DNA from: Zingiber officinale
Taxonomy: Eukaryota > Streptophyta > Magnoliopsida > Zingiberales > Zingiberaceae
DNA length: 64,000 nt
Assembly (NCBI RefSeq): GCF_018446385.1
Contig: NC_055994.1
Coordinates: forward strand, 36,996,868-37,060,867
Direction: 5' to 3'
The stretch's first letter is position 1; every line of letters starts with the position of its first letter. A model generated the notes under the pieces. The model searched no databases and was not told the origin of the DNA. It saw only the letters and a program-made list of their open reading frames with translations. This document shows positions 1 to 10,899 of this stretch, one piece after another. The position numbers and the translations under genes were made by a program.

Positions 1-1012
1 TTCTTAAAACCAAATTTCTATTTCTATTAAAAGATAAGTAGACGTTTCCCACTACAACAGCCGCCACCTTAGTAGCATTGCCCATGTAGACGGTAATCTC
101 ACCTTCAGTTAGTCGTCGGGTTTCCTGGAACCCTTGCAAGGAATTGCAGACATGATCAGTGGCTCCCGTATCTACACACCAGGTGCTGGTAGATAACACC
201 GCTAAACATGTTTCAACAACTAGAGCATGAGATATACCTTTGTTGTTCTGATTCCTATGAGGACAGTCCGCCTTCCATTGCCCTGACTGCTTGCAGATGA
301 AGCACTTGCCCTTCGGCTTCTTCATTCCAGCTTTAGGTCCTGTACTCTGAGATTTATTCACTTTCTTTGCTGAACCAACTTGTTTCTTCTTCTTCTTTCC
401 TTTCGGCTTAGAAGCAGAACCATTTTCAGCATAGTGAATAGTTGTGACAATCCTTCCTTATTACGTACCAGTTTAGAGCTTAGACAGTGAATATACCCTT
501 TTGTGCTATTCTAGTAGGGATTTGCTCATTTAGCGAGGGGTTTTCCCATCAATTTCTCCTCCAAGGATCTGTATTTCGTTCATATAAGCCATCATCTTTA
601 GGATATGATCCCTCACAGGAGTACCCTCTTGCATGGTGGCTATCATTATCTTTCTCATGGCTTCTTGTCTAGAAGCCCGATCCTGATGGCCAAAGAGTTC
701 CTTGAGATTGTTCATAATGTCATAAGCTGTTGGTAAATCTTGATGCTGATGTTGAAATACATTTGACATTGAAGCCAAAATGTAATACCGCGCCATCTCA
801 TCTGCCTTTACCCATTTCTTATGATATTCAATCTCCTCTTGGGTAGATTCACCAGTGGGTGCATCAGGACAAGGCTCAGTCAGTACAAACTTATAGCTTT
901 CAGCTGTAAGAACAATGTCCAGGTTCCTTTTCCAATCTATGTAGTTAGGACCAGTAAGTCTATTCTGTTGTAGTATGATGGACAGTGGGTTGAAAGTCAT
1001 CCTAAGAATCAC
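1..1012 (-). pseudogene. Copia element A: gag and start of protease (broken)
   Basis: This is the N-terminal part of a Copia polyprotein read leftwards and cut by the window edge. The open part (1012 to 530) has the UBN2/Retrotran_gag_2 pattern: NRLTGPNYIDWKRNLDIVL near the start, a helical middle with ELFGHQDRASRQEAM, then LGGEIDG. A stop follows, and the frame is lost until about 430. Beyond it a lysine-rich linker leads to a zinc knuckle (about 310-265) reading CFICKQSGQWKADC, in which the usual histidine is glutamine. The Copia protease site WCVDTGATDHVC lies around 150-185. Gag would package the RNA and the protease would process the polyprotein. The stop, the frameshift and the altered knuckle argue that this copy is inactive. 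It lies downstream of its own 5' LTR (2122-4478). Confidence 0.85.
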
Positions 1013-2107
1013 AAATAACTTTTAGTCAGAACTCTAAATTTAGAATAATATTGATTCCTCAAACAATACTATTTTAAATTAACCAACACCTCAAAACACC
1101 GCGAATATTGTATGCCACGATAGTGTGGACGTATACAAATTCAGCATTTGTAAAAGGAGAGTTTTAACCCATTAATTTTATTATCTTGTCAACCTAACTT
1201 TTTGACAAATAAAATTAATAGTTGGTATCCTTTGGTCACACAAATAATAGCAGTGACTCCAAAGGGGAGGATACTATTAGTTGTGCCTAAGTGTATACCA
1301 TTACTTGACACTAAGTCCATTAATAAGATTGTGCCCCTTCCGACGGGGAAGATCACACACTCTTAATTAATTTCTTATAGTCATCCCAAATGGAGGTTTG
1401 TTCTAGTGATCCACAAACAAGCTCATCCGATATGGAGGAAGGCACTCAGAGCCAACGCGCAAGCTTGTTTGCATTACTTACAAACCAGTAATGGAGACCG
1501 TGGAATTTATTTAAAATCCCTCTCCCACTTAGTTATTTATAAATGAGGAATTTTAACTATGCTAGCCTACTAAACATGTATACTAACATACACACACAGC
1601 ACAATATAAAAGCAATAAATAGAAAATCTAATTTTCAACTATTATGGCTTTTATCTATGGTTGCCCTCCGTGTGTTGTCATCCCAAGCTGCTGCCATATT
1701 TTCCCACCGCCACCGAGTCTTGCTGTCGCATCCATCTTGCTCCTTGTTCCGCTGCACCTCTGGTCCTCAAAAGGTTCCATGCCTTGCAAGATTCGATCCG
1801 CGACACAAATAGAATTTTACATTTTTCGATCCTATATTCCTCGAAGGAATGTACATGTAAACTAGATTGAACATAAAATCCTAATAAAACAAAATACAGC
1901 TCCTGTTGTATTTTATAATACAATCATGCACACACATATAAATGCCCTTGACATGTCCAAGGGTCCAATCACACACATAATAACTAAAAGCCATAATAGT
2001 CGGATCCTACATCCACAAAGTTAGCACATCCTACTATTAACCTGCCTAAATTATGTATGACATGTGCATAATTAAACTAATACCAAACACACAGAGGCAA
2101 AACCCTA
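1013..2107 (-). other. Untranslated leader of Copia A
   Basis: This stretch lies between the primer-binding site and gag of element A. It holds no credible coding region; the short ORFs at 1543-1923 overlap on both strands and match nothing I know. It contains AT-rich sequence and the same text seen after the LTR of element E at the right edge of the window (for example the spaced words for 'gcacatgtcatacataattta'-type sequence on the opposite strand), which confirms that A and E are related elements. Confidence 0.6.
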
Positions 2108-2119
2108 GCTCTGATACCA
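2108..2119 (-). other. Primer-binding site of Copia A (tRNA-iMet type)
   Basis: On the minus strand this reads TGGTATCAGAGC, the standard plant Copia primer-binding site complementary to the 3' end of initiator tRNA-Met. It starts two bases inside the LTR end, which fixes the orientation of A as leftward and identifies 2122-4478 as its 5' LTR. Confidence 0.9.
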
Positions 2120-2121
2120 AT

Positions 2122-4478
2122 TGTTGGTTGCTACTCGGAAAACCTAATAGTTCCACTGTACAAAAATTTTGTACAAGGTCTGAACCTTTTCCTAGCCACC
2201 ATGTGTTATTTTAAATTAAACTTGGATCGCCTGCAGAACTTAACACGTTTGATCCAAAGTTTAATCTATTTGTTCTTTTAGGTTTAGACTTGGATCTCCT
2301 GCGAAACTTAACACTTTTGATCCAAATCACCTAGGTTATTAATTCTATTAAATATTAATTTCCAAAATTAGCTTCCAGTACTAACGTGGCGATGCACATG
2401 ACCTTCTTGGATATGGGAGCAACCACCACCGACTAGACAAAGCCTTTTAAGGAAAGCTAATATTTAATTTCCTTAAATAACTTTAGGTCAACCAAAAAGA
2501 ACAATCAAATCACAAGGAAAAAGAAAAGCAAAAGAACACAACATCGAAAATAAATTCGAAGTACTAGAATCGCATGCTTCTTGTATTTGGTATTATTTCC
2601 AAAAATAACTAGTATGATGCGGAAAGGAAAAATACTAGTTATACCTTTTAGAAAGACCTCTTGATCTTCTACCGTATTCCTCTTCTAACCTCGGACGTTG
2701 TGTGGGCAACGATCTTCCAAGATGAGGACCACCTAGCACCTTCTTCTTCTTCCTTCAAGTTTCGTCCAAGCACCAAAATCCAAGGATGAATAACTTTTTC
2801 CACCAACTAAGCTCCAAGGGATGCAAGCTATCTCTCCTTCTTCTTCTTCTTCTCCAAGTAGTATCCGGCCACCACAAAAGCTCCAAGCAAGGAAGAGTTT
2901 TGGCCACCACAAAGAGGAAGAGAGGGAGAGAGGATGGCCGGCCACAACACCAAGGAAAAAGAGGGAGAGAATAATAGAGGTTGTATCTCATGATGGCACC
3001 CCAACCCTCTCTTTTATATTCCTTAGCTTTGGTAAATAAGGAAATTTAATTACAATAAAATTTCCTTAACTTTCTTTGACATGAATTAATTAAGAAAAAT
3101 TAAACAAAATTTCTTAAAAATCCATGTCTTGGCCGGCCACGTCAACAAGAGCAAACAAAGCAATTTCAATCAACAATTAAAATTCCTTATTTGTCTTCGG
3201 AAATTTTAAAAAATAAAATTTTCCTTTAAAATCCCTTCATGGTTGATAAAAAGAAATTTTTATAATTTTAATTTTTTAACATGTGAATAATTTACAAAGA
3301 GAAAAAAAAAATATCTTTCCTATCTACAAATAAGGAAAGAGATCTAATCTCTTTTCTTAATCTTTTGTAGAAAAGATATTTTAATTTTAATTCTCTCCAA
3401 TAAATTATATCTTCCATATAAGAAAATTTTAAAATTAAAATTCTTTTAAATTTAATGGGGGACGGCCACCTAAGCTTGGGTTCAAGCTAGGGCCGACCAC
3501 CTATGAATCAAGGCTTGGCCGGCCCTAGCTTGAACCACAAGCTAGCTTGGTCGGCCCCTACATCATGGGTATGAAATTAAGCATGATAGGGATCGAGAGG
3601 AGGAATTGGTTTTGGTCTCCCTATAAAATTAAGCCTCCCGTGTTCGCCCCGAACACACAACTTAATTTTATCAATAATAATTCATTCCACTAGAGAACTA
3701 TTATTGAACTACCGCACCAATCCCAAATTATATTTTTGGTCTCCTTCTTATTATAAGTGTGTTAGTCTCCCTGTGTTTAAGATGTCGAATGTCCACTAAT
3801 TAAGTGAGTTACTGACAACTCATTTAATTAATATCTTAATCTAAGAATAGTACCACTCAACCTTATCGTCATGTCGGACTAAGTCCACGTGCAGGGTTTA
3901 ACATGACAAGCTTTATGAGCTCATCTTGGGGGCATTATCAACCTAGATTACTAGGACACAGTTTCCTTCTATAATCAACAACACACACTATAAGTGATAT
4001 CATTTCCCAATTTATCAGGCTTATTGATTCATCGAACTAAATCTCACCCATTGATAAATTAAAGAAATAAATATCAAATATATGTGCTTGTTATTATATT
4101 AGGATTAAGAGCACACACTTCCATAATAACTGAGGTATTTGTTCCTTTATAAAGTCAGTATAAAAGAAACGACCTCAAATGGTCCTACTCAATACACTCT
4201 AAGTGTACTAGTGTAATTATATAGTCAAGATAAACTAATTCCTAATTACACTATGACCTTCCAATGGTTTGTTCCTTTCCATTTTGGTCGTGAACTATTG
4301 TTTATAATTTATAAGGTATTGATAACATCATGTTCTGTATGTGACACCACATGCTATGTTATCTACAATATAAATTAATTGAACAACTACAACTAAATGT
4401 AGACAATTTGACCAAATATGATTCTTTATTCAAAATAAATGTTTACAAAAGCTTAGGCTTTCAGTATACACTCTAACA
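2122..4478 (-). repeat. 5' LTR of Copia A (2,357 bp)
   Basis: On the minus strand the LTR begins TGTTAGAGTGTATACT and ends GCAACCAACA, next to the primer-binding site. It is the same family as solo LTR B (4762-5235 plus 6287-8248) and the LTR of E (61183-63638). All three share the start, the terminal 'gtacaaaaatttttgtacagtgg'-type block, a GGCCGGCC-rich middle and an AT-rich section. The right edge at 4478 abuts decayed Gypsy reverse transcriptase. The target duplication cannot be checked because the other end of A is outside the window. Confidence 0.85.
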
Positions 4479-4761
4479 AGTTCTTCTTTATGCATGTACA
4501 GGATTTTGTTAGAAGAAGGTCATAGAAGTTCTGTTGAACATCAAAGAAGACTCAACTCTAACATAAAAGCGGTAGTATGAAAGGAGGTACTTAAGCTACT
4601 AGATGAAGGAATTATATATCTTATTTTTGATAGTGAATGAATAAGTCTAGTGCATGTAGTTCCAAAAAAGAGAGGAATGACTGTAATAAAGAATAACAAT
4701 GATGAATTAATTCCAACAAGGACAGCTATCGAATGGAGGATGTGTATTAATTATTGGAAAA
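4479..4761 (+). pseudogene. Gypsy G reverse transcriptase, part 1
   Basis: A decayed Athila/Tat-type Gypsy RT start. In frame one can read EGHRSSVEHQRRLN, then a LLDEGIIY segment, HVVPKKRGMTVIKN and WRMCINYW, which correspond to the conserved RT stretch before the 'RKDHFPLP' block. There are in-frame stops. The frame breaks off exactly at 4761, where an inverted segment begins. The next RT block lies on the minus strand at the far end of that segment (6286 to 5960). The left side was cut by insertion of Copia A. Confidence 0.8.
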
Positions 4762-5235
4762 TCTAAATACAAGAGGCAATTAGATCTAGTTTTTCGAATA
4801 AGTTGTTTCGAGTTTGTGTTTTCTTCTTTTTCGAATTTGTGATTAGATTGTTTTTTTTATTAACCTAGAGTTATTTAAAAAAATTAAATATTAGCTTTCC
4901 TTAAAAGGCTTTGTCTAGGCGGTGGTGGTTGCTCCCATATCCAAGAAGGCCATGTGCCTCGCCATGCAGTCCTGGAAGCCAATTTTAGAAATTAATATTT
5001 AATGGAATTAATAACATAGGTGGATTTGAATCAATAGTGTTAAGTTCCACTTGCGATTCAAATCTAAACCATTAAGAACAGATAAGTTAAATTTGGAATC
5101 AATGATGTTAAGTTCCGTCTGCGATTCCTAATTTAACTTCTAAAGAACACAATAGGTTATTTAAGAAAAGGTTCGACACTTGTACAAAAATTTTTGTACA
5201 GTGGAACCGGTATGTTTTCCTAGGACTAACCAACA
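4762..5235 (+). repeat. Solo Copia LTR B, terminal 474 bp (inverted piece)
   Basis: This matches the last part of the E LTR (63165-63638): the word AAATACAAGAGGCAATTAGA near its start and a TGTACAGTGGAACCGGTA block before the CCAACA end at 5235. Its partner, carrying the LTR start, is 6287-8248 in the opposite orientation. The two pieces meet base for base when the inversion is undone, giving about 2,436 bp. The flank AAATC at 5236-5240 is the complement of GATTT, the 5-bp target duplication also seen at 8249-8253. Confidence 0.85.
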
Positions 5236-5954
5236 AAATCTTGAAGGAGACCTTATATAGAAGAGGAGTTTGGGTGCCACACGACCCCGAGGCACGGTCG
5301 TGTGAGGTTCACATGGCCTGCTCCACTCTCTTCTCTGCCACCCTCACACGGCCGTGTGAGGTACACAGCCATGGCTTGCCTCTATCAACGCTTCCCTTGC
5401 ACGGCCGTGTAGATCCACACGGCCTGCACTGCCTTCACCTCTGGAAACCTGGCACGGTCGTGTGGTGCACACGGCCAACACTCTCCTGCTCTCTGGAAAC
5501 CTCACACGACCGTGTAGAGTACACGACCGAGGCTTCTCCTGTCTCTGGAAAACTAACATGGCCGTGTGGTGTACACGACCCAAGCTTCCTTGGGCTTTAA
5601 AACTTGGCACAACCGTGTGAGGTTCACACGGCCATGCCATCTTCCTTCTTTGGTGCATTTACACGGCCTCTCATCCTTACACGGCTTGGGCAACCCCCCA
5701 TGGCAGGGTCGTGTAGGGTTCAAGTGTCATGGGTTCCTCCATCGCGTTGCTTGCAGATTTGGCCTCGATCATGCATCTTTCACCAGATTCGATTCCTACG
5801 TACAAAAAATGCACAAAAGCATATCTCCGAATAAAGAGTGTAAATATGCTAAAAAGGAAAGCTGAAAGTATGAAAATGCATAGATCAAGCATGCTCAAAG
5901 TATGTGAATGTGCGTCAAAACATGATAATAAATATATACAATCTATGTACATCA
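5236..5954 (-). repeat. Gypsy F 5' LTR, first part (inverted)
   Basis: On the minus strand this starts TGATGTACATAGATTG and matches the first 720 bp or so of the F 3' LTR (24024-24740). It includes an array of CACACGGCCGTGTG-like palindromes (about 5275-5720). The overlapping ORFs in this stretch on both strands are by-products of the palindromes. At 5955-5959 ATTAG is the complement of CTAAT, the target duplication of F. The LTR continues at 8249-8267 and 19313-20172 after three later insertions. Confidence 0.85.
5280..5720. repeat. CGGCCG palindrome array in F 5' LTR
   Basis: About a dozen imperfect copies of ACGGCCGTGTG and its complement, many in facing pairs 21-23 bp across, separated by spacers sharing the word 'tctggaaac'. 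It corresponds to 24290-24710 in the 3' LTR. Confidence 0.9.
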
Positions 5955-5959
5955 ATTAG

Positions 5960-6286
5960 ATAAACATGAATTTAAATTGGTCCCGTACACTGAGAAGTTA
6001 TCCATAAACACTTCCAATATATATTGTATTAAATTTGAGAAAATGGCAATTATCAAACATTGAAAAGTTGCAAGAGAATTACATAATCCAAAAGACATAC
6101 GTCGATAAGCAAAAGTCTCATAGGGGCATGTAAAAGTAGTCTTTTCCTGGTCATGGGGAGGTATTGGAATCTGATAAAATCTAGAGTACCCATCCAAGTA
6201 GTAGAAGTAGGAATGTTTTGCTAGCCTTTCGAGTATTTGGTCATTTAAGGGAAGGGGAAAATGATCTTTTCTCATTGCATTGTTAA
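5960..6286 (-). pseudogene. Gypsy G reverse transcriptase, part 2 (inverted)
   Basis: On the minus strand this translates to the core of a Gypsy RT: RKDHFPLPLNDQILERLAKH, then YYLDGYSRFYQIPI, TFTCPYETFAYRRMSFGLCN and FMDNFSVYG. The catalytic YLDG/FMDN pair is recognisable, though the second site is usually FMDD, so one catalytic aspartate appears changed to asparagine. The frame breaks off at the CTAAT duplication, where F was inserted, and resumes at 25772. Confidence 0.85.
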
Positions 6287-8248
6287 ATTCTTACAAAGAA
6301 AATAACTAGTATGATGCGGAAGAAAATTACTAGTTATACCTTCTCTTTGTAAGCTAATGACTTCGAGATCTTCTGCCGTATTCCTCGCCTCGCCTTGGAC
6401 GTCGTGTGGGAGACGATCCTCCAAGATGAACACCACCCAAAAGCTTCTTCCTCTTCTTCTAAAATCCGGCCACCACCACCACTAAGGTGAAGAGAGCAAA
6501 AGGGAAAAGAGAAGGGAGAGGATCGGCCACACCAAGAGGGTCTCCAAGCAAGAGAATAAGAGTTGTATCTCATGTAGCCCCCTCACCCCTTCTTTTTATA
6601 TTAGTTGCCCAAGGCAAATAAGGGAAGAATTTTTACAAAAATTAAAATCTTCCTCTAGGTTTTCCTTTTCCCTTTTAATTTTTCTTTTCTTTCCTCTTGA
6701 TTGAATCAATCACCAAAATTAATTGATGATGATTTTATTTTTTTAAACATGGTCGGCCACCTTGCTTGGGCACCAAGCAAGGGTGGCCGGCCCCTATAAG
6801 AGGAAAAGAATTTTTATTTTTTAATAAATTTTTACAAGAAAAAATTCTTATAAAATTTTACAAGCTCTCTTTCCTAAAGTAGGAGTTAAAAAAGGAAAGT
6901 TCTAAAAATTAAAACCAGTTTTAAAATTTAAAACTTTTCTTATAAAATTTTATTTTTTAACATGGTGATAGAAAATTTTACTTTTAAAACTTATCTTCCT
7001 TTTTTTTCTTAAACCATGAGGATGGTTAAAAAATAAACTTTTAAAACTTTTAAAACTCTCTATTAAAACATGTGGCCTAATTCAAATAAGGAAAGTTTTA
7101 AAAATTAAAATCTATCTTTTAAAACTTATAGGTTTCTACAAAGAGAAGATTTTAAAAATTCAAAAATAACCCTCCTTGTTTGAATATTGTGGCCGGCCCC
7201 TTCATGCTTGGTCACCAAGCAAAGGGCCAGCCCTTATAAAGAGGATGTGGCCGGCCATTGCTTGGTCACCAAGCATTGGACCAGCCCACTTCTTGGACAC
7301 CAAGAAGAGCCTTACATTTGGATGGACTTGAGGCTATAATGAGGCTACGACAGGGACCTAGAGGAGAAATTGGTTTTGGCCTTCCGATGAGCTTGAGTAT
7401 CCCGTGCTCGCCCCGAACACACAACTCAAGTTCATCGATAATAACTCATTCCACTAGAGAGTTATTATCGCACTACCGCACCAATCCCAAATTACATTAT
7501 GGGCTCCTTCTTATCATGAGTGTGTTAGTCTCCCTGTGTTTAAGATAACAAATGTCCACTAATTAGATAAGTTACTGACAACTCACTTAATTAATATCTA
7601 GCTCCAAGAGTAGTACCACTCAATTTCATTGTGATGTCGGACTAAGTCCACCTGCAGGGTTTAACATGGCAATCCTTATGAGCTTCTCTTGGGGAAATTT
7701 TCAACCTAGATAACTAGGACACAGATTCCTTCTATAATCAACAACACACACTCTAAGTAATATCATTTCCCAACTTATCAGGCATATTGATTTATCGAGC
7801 TAAACCTCACCCTTTGATAAGTCAAAGAAATAAATATTACATATATGTACTTGTTATTATATTAGGATTAAGAGCACACACTTCCATAATAGCTAAGGTC
7901 TAGTTCTTTTATTAAGTTAGTACAAAAAGAACTTACCTAAAATGATCCTACTCAATACACTTAGAGTGTACCAGTGTAATTTATTAATCAAGATAAAATA
8001 ATACTTAATTACACTACCACTATTCTGATGATTTGTTCCTTTCCATCTTAGTCGTGAGCAACTGTTTATAATTTATAGAGAACCGGCAACATGATCTTCT
8101 GAGTGTGACACCACACTCCATGTTATCTACTATATAAATTAATTGAACAATTACATTTAACAAATTAATGCAGATATTGACCAATGTGATTCTTTTATTT
8201 CAAAAATAAATGTTTACAAAAGCTAGGCTTTTAGTATACACTCCAACA
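6287..8248 (-). repeat. Solo Copia LTR B, main part
   Basis: On the minus strand this starts TGTTGGAGTGTATACT at 8248 and runs left to the inversion breakpoint at 6287. It is the same family as LTR A and LTR E. It holds an AT-rich stretch (6830-7180), GGCCGGCC words and the 'ctcgccccgaacac' block shared by all three copies. No internal Copia sequence accompanies it, and both sides are F LTR sequence with the duplication GATTT, so it is a solo LTR formed by LTR-LTR recombination. The ORF at 7258-7548 falls in the LTR and is not a gene. Confidence 0.85.
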
Positions 8249-8267
8249 GATTTGAAAGGGGATCTTC
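8249..8267 (+). repeat. F 5' LTR remnant between two insertions
   Basis: Nineteen bases (GATTTGAAAGGGGATCTTC) identical to 24742-24760 of the F 3' LTR. They lie between solo LTR B and Copia B2. The first five are the B target duplication. Confidence 0.9.
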
Positions 8268-8667
8268 TGTTGGATCGAAAGCGCTAGAGGGGGGGTGAAT
8301 AGCGCTCGTGGCTTTCACTCTTTTCATTTTCGTAAAACACGAGTAATAATGCAGCGGAAATAGTAAAATGCACAAACACACAGTAGTCACGAGAGGTTAC
8401 TTCGTTCAGAGCCTATCTCGACACCTACTCGAAGGACCGCGGTCGTTGACCGCTTTCGGTGGGCAACAACTATAGTTCATAAAAACTATTACAAACTGAG
8501 TACAATTCAAAGCAGTAGAAATAACAATTATACTGACAACAAAAGACTAAATCTGAAGCTCTGAGTTGTTGGCGTTGAGTTGAGGCTTTGTCGGAACGTC
8601 TCGTTAGTAGCAGGTTGCAGAATGATTGCTTGTGCGAAGTTATTTTGGCTGCTGCTTCGAGACACCC

Positions 8668-8677
8668 TTATAAAGGG
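8668..8677 (-). promoter_or_regulatory. TATA box of B2 3' LTR
   Basis: CCTTTATAAG on the minus strand, directly downstream (in element direction) of the GGCGCC array. The other LTR has the same word at 15208-15217. Confidence 0.6.
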
Positions 8678-8679
8678 TG

Positions 8680-8940
8680 TTCAAGGCGCCTTCATTAAAC
8701 TCCAAGGCGCCTCCAACCCAAGGTTTTATCCCGATTAATCTGCTGTTGATCAAGCTTTGACTTCTGTTCATTATCCACCTCAAGGCGCCTCCAACACCAC
8801 TCCAAGGCGCCTCCAAGCTGCGGTCCAAGGCGCCTTCAGTCCCTATGAATGCGCCTCCATCTCCTCTGGACAGCTGGCTTCGGCTTGCACCCGAGGCGCC
8901 TCCAAGCTCCATGGAGGTGCCTTGGACACTGTTCATCCGA
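8680..8940. repeat. GGCGCC palindrome array (B2 3' LTR)
   Basis: Copies of AAGGCGCCT lie at 8685, 8706, 8784, 8806 and 8829, with decayed copies to about 8925 (GGTGCC, GCGCC). Neighbours in a group are 21, 22 and 23 bp apart, about two helical turns. The spacer text varies. The array lies immediately upstream of the TATA box when read in element direction. Confidence 0.85.
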
Positions 8941-9574
8941 GGTGTGAGTTGCTCATTTGTCCCTGCAAAGCATGTTAGTTCACCAAACACACACATACCC
9001 TGCAAGACAAAGTTAGCACACATATAATATAGTAAATCAAGTGATTGATAGTCATCGGACTGCCCGGGTCTGACTTCGGATTTCCGACCGGAAACCCTAG
9101 GTCGACCTGACGCCTACTGTTCCCTCTACGGGGAACGCGCCCTCACCTACTCCACTCAGGAGATTTACCTGTTGTCAGTGCGATCTTCCAGATCGACTGG
9201 ACTTTTACTCGGTGCTCGATGCTTCCAGATATTATGCTGGACTTCCGCTTCTCGGCTGGTCTAGTCTTTCACCTGGTTCGCGACACCAGGATTTCTACCT
9301 AGGGTTACCCTCCCCCCCCACCCCCCCAGGACTTTTGCCTGAAGCACTCGACCCACCAAGACTTTCCGCATAGGGTTACCACCCCCTATGACCTAGGGTT
9401 ACCACCCCCTAGGGTTTTTCACCTGCCTAACCGCAGCTAGGACTTTTGCCTAAGTACCACTTAGGACTTTCCTGCAAACTTGTTCAACATATTAGAAAAC
9501 AAAACACCTTAACTTTGAACCTTTTGACATAATCAAAATATAGGTTCGATCGTCGGATGATTCCCGCACCAACA

Positions 9575-9592
9575 CTCTCCCCCTTTTTGATT
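9575..9592 (-). other. Polypurine tract of B2
   Basis: On the minus strand this reads CAAAAAGGGGGAGAG, directly before the LTR start. It is the plus-strand primer site for reverse transcription and confirms leftward orientation. Confidence 0.8.
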
Positions 9593-10860
9593 ATGGCAAC
9601 ACGGTTCAAAGTTAAGTAGAGAAAAATATGACAGTAAGTAAAGAAACTTAAACATTAGCATAAATAACAAAAAAAACTTTATTCTTCCCCTTTGATTATG
9701 TTTAAGTTACAGAAACTTAAACATTAGCATAAATAACAGAAAAACTTTATGCTTCCCTTTTGATTATGTTTAAGTTTACTCTTAATTTACTTAACTTTTC
9801 TCTCTCCCCCTTTGACATAAATCAAAAAGAATACTAGGAAAAGAGAAAAACAAATATTCGATTTTAAACTCCCCCTGAAAGGTAGCACATATTTTTCGAA
9901 AAAAAAATCAACTTAGCTATATTTTTAGCTTTTAAAATGATTGTGTTGAAAAAGCACTTTGCCGGATAGCTAAGTTTAGAATAAGTTTAGTTTAACGAAA
10001 ACTTGATTAAGCTTGAAAAATACTTAATTTAAGGATAGATAACGTAGTCAAAATATTTTCAAAAGTATTTTAACTTGATTTTTCAAAAAAAAATTAGTCA
10101 AATTTGAAATAGTTTTGAAGAAAACTTAGTTAAAGTTGTTCGAAAGATACTTAATTCAAAGTATTTAGTTAATTTTAAAAAACTTCTTGAAAGAAATATT
10201 TAGTTAACTTTTTAAACTAAAAAATGATTTTAACAAAAGTATAACCAAAGTTAAGATAATTTGAAAGACCATATAATACTAAGTTAAATTTGAAAAAATT
10301 TTCGAAAGATATTTAGTTAACTTTTAAAAACTTCTTGAAAGAAATATTTAGTTAACTTTTTAAATTAGAAAACAATTTTAATAAGGATTTTTTTTTAAAT
10401 ACTTAGTTAAATTCTTAGTTTGAAAAGTAGGAAGTTTGATAGGGGATAATAAAAAAAATATAGCCAAATTAGAGATAGTTTTGAAAGGCCATTTAATACT
10501 GAGTTAAATTTGAAAAGTTTTTCGAAAGATATTTAATTAAATTTGAAAAGCTCTTCAAAAGTTACTTGATAATTAGCTTGACTCCGCTCACTCCCCCTTA
10601 ATTAATGCAAACATGAATCCCTAGGGTCCTAGAGTCCAAACATGTATAAAATATAATAGGTCTTTTATATTTTGCCTAATTTTCCATCTCACCCATTCTA
10701 GATTTTGAGGTATGTTTAGCTTATGAGTGAGTGTGAGATAAAGTTAACTTTGTCAATAACACTATTGAAAATATAAGTTTGAATTACAAATTAGTAAATA
10801 TTAAACTTTGAGACTATAGTAAAAATTAATTGGAGTTAACATTTGCAATCATAATTTTAT
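9593..10860. other. AT-rich non-coding internal region of B2
   Basis: No ORF or motif is seen. It has duplicated sentences, for example 'gaaacttaaacattagcataaataacaaaaa' twice near 9650 and 9715, and scattered 'gaaagatatttagttaa' words. In an autonomous relative this position would hold pol. Confidence 0.6.
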
Positions 10861-10899
10861 AATATGAATTGAGAATTAAAGATTTTTAAACCCTTTTAA

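Larger units (their letters stand above)
4762..6286 (-). other. Inverted 1,525-bp segment
   Basis: Everything in this interval is in the opposite orientation to what its neighbours require. Left breakpoint: Gypsy RT (+) switches to the terminal part of a Copia LTR (+). Right breakpoint: Gypsy RT (minus) switches to the rest of the same Copia LTR (minus). Flipping the interval in thought makes three things continuous at once: the G reverse-transcriptase frame, the solo Copia LTR B, and the F 5' LTR with its target duplications (CTAAT and GATTT). The breakpoints fall in short AT-rich sequence and I see no long inverted repeat at them. It could be a true inversion or an assembly error. Confidence 0.8.
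8268..9574 (-). repeat. 3' LTR of B2
   Basis: Bounded by TGTTGGATCG at 8268 and CACCAACA at 9574 on the + strand, about 1,307 bp. It aligns with 14819-15970 nearly base for base up to 'cacctgcctaac', where the other copy stops. It contains a TATA box on the minus strand (8668-8677), the GGCGCC palindrome array to its right, and repeated 'aggacttt..cacctag' words in its first third. Confidence 0.85.

Noticed and set aside
2108..2119. tRNA gene fragments (also 20179, 42714, 56933, 63641)
   Set aside because: These are 11-18 bp primer-binding sites next to LTR ends, not tRNA genes. I found no full cloverleaf.
5241..5865. Several overlapping ORFs on both strands with 'HGRV', 'TRPC' and 'CGVH' repeats
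   Set aside because: They are translations of the CACACGGCCGTGTG array in the F LTR in different frames. The same pseudo-proteins appear at 24037-24636, 27403-27911 and 32691-33172. A perfect palindrome array leaves many frames open.
8640..9027. ORFs rich in Gly/Ala/Pro over the GGCGCC array
   Set aside because: Present in both B2 LTRs (also 15181-15520) on both strands, within the LTR and without domain; repeat artefact.
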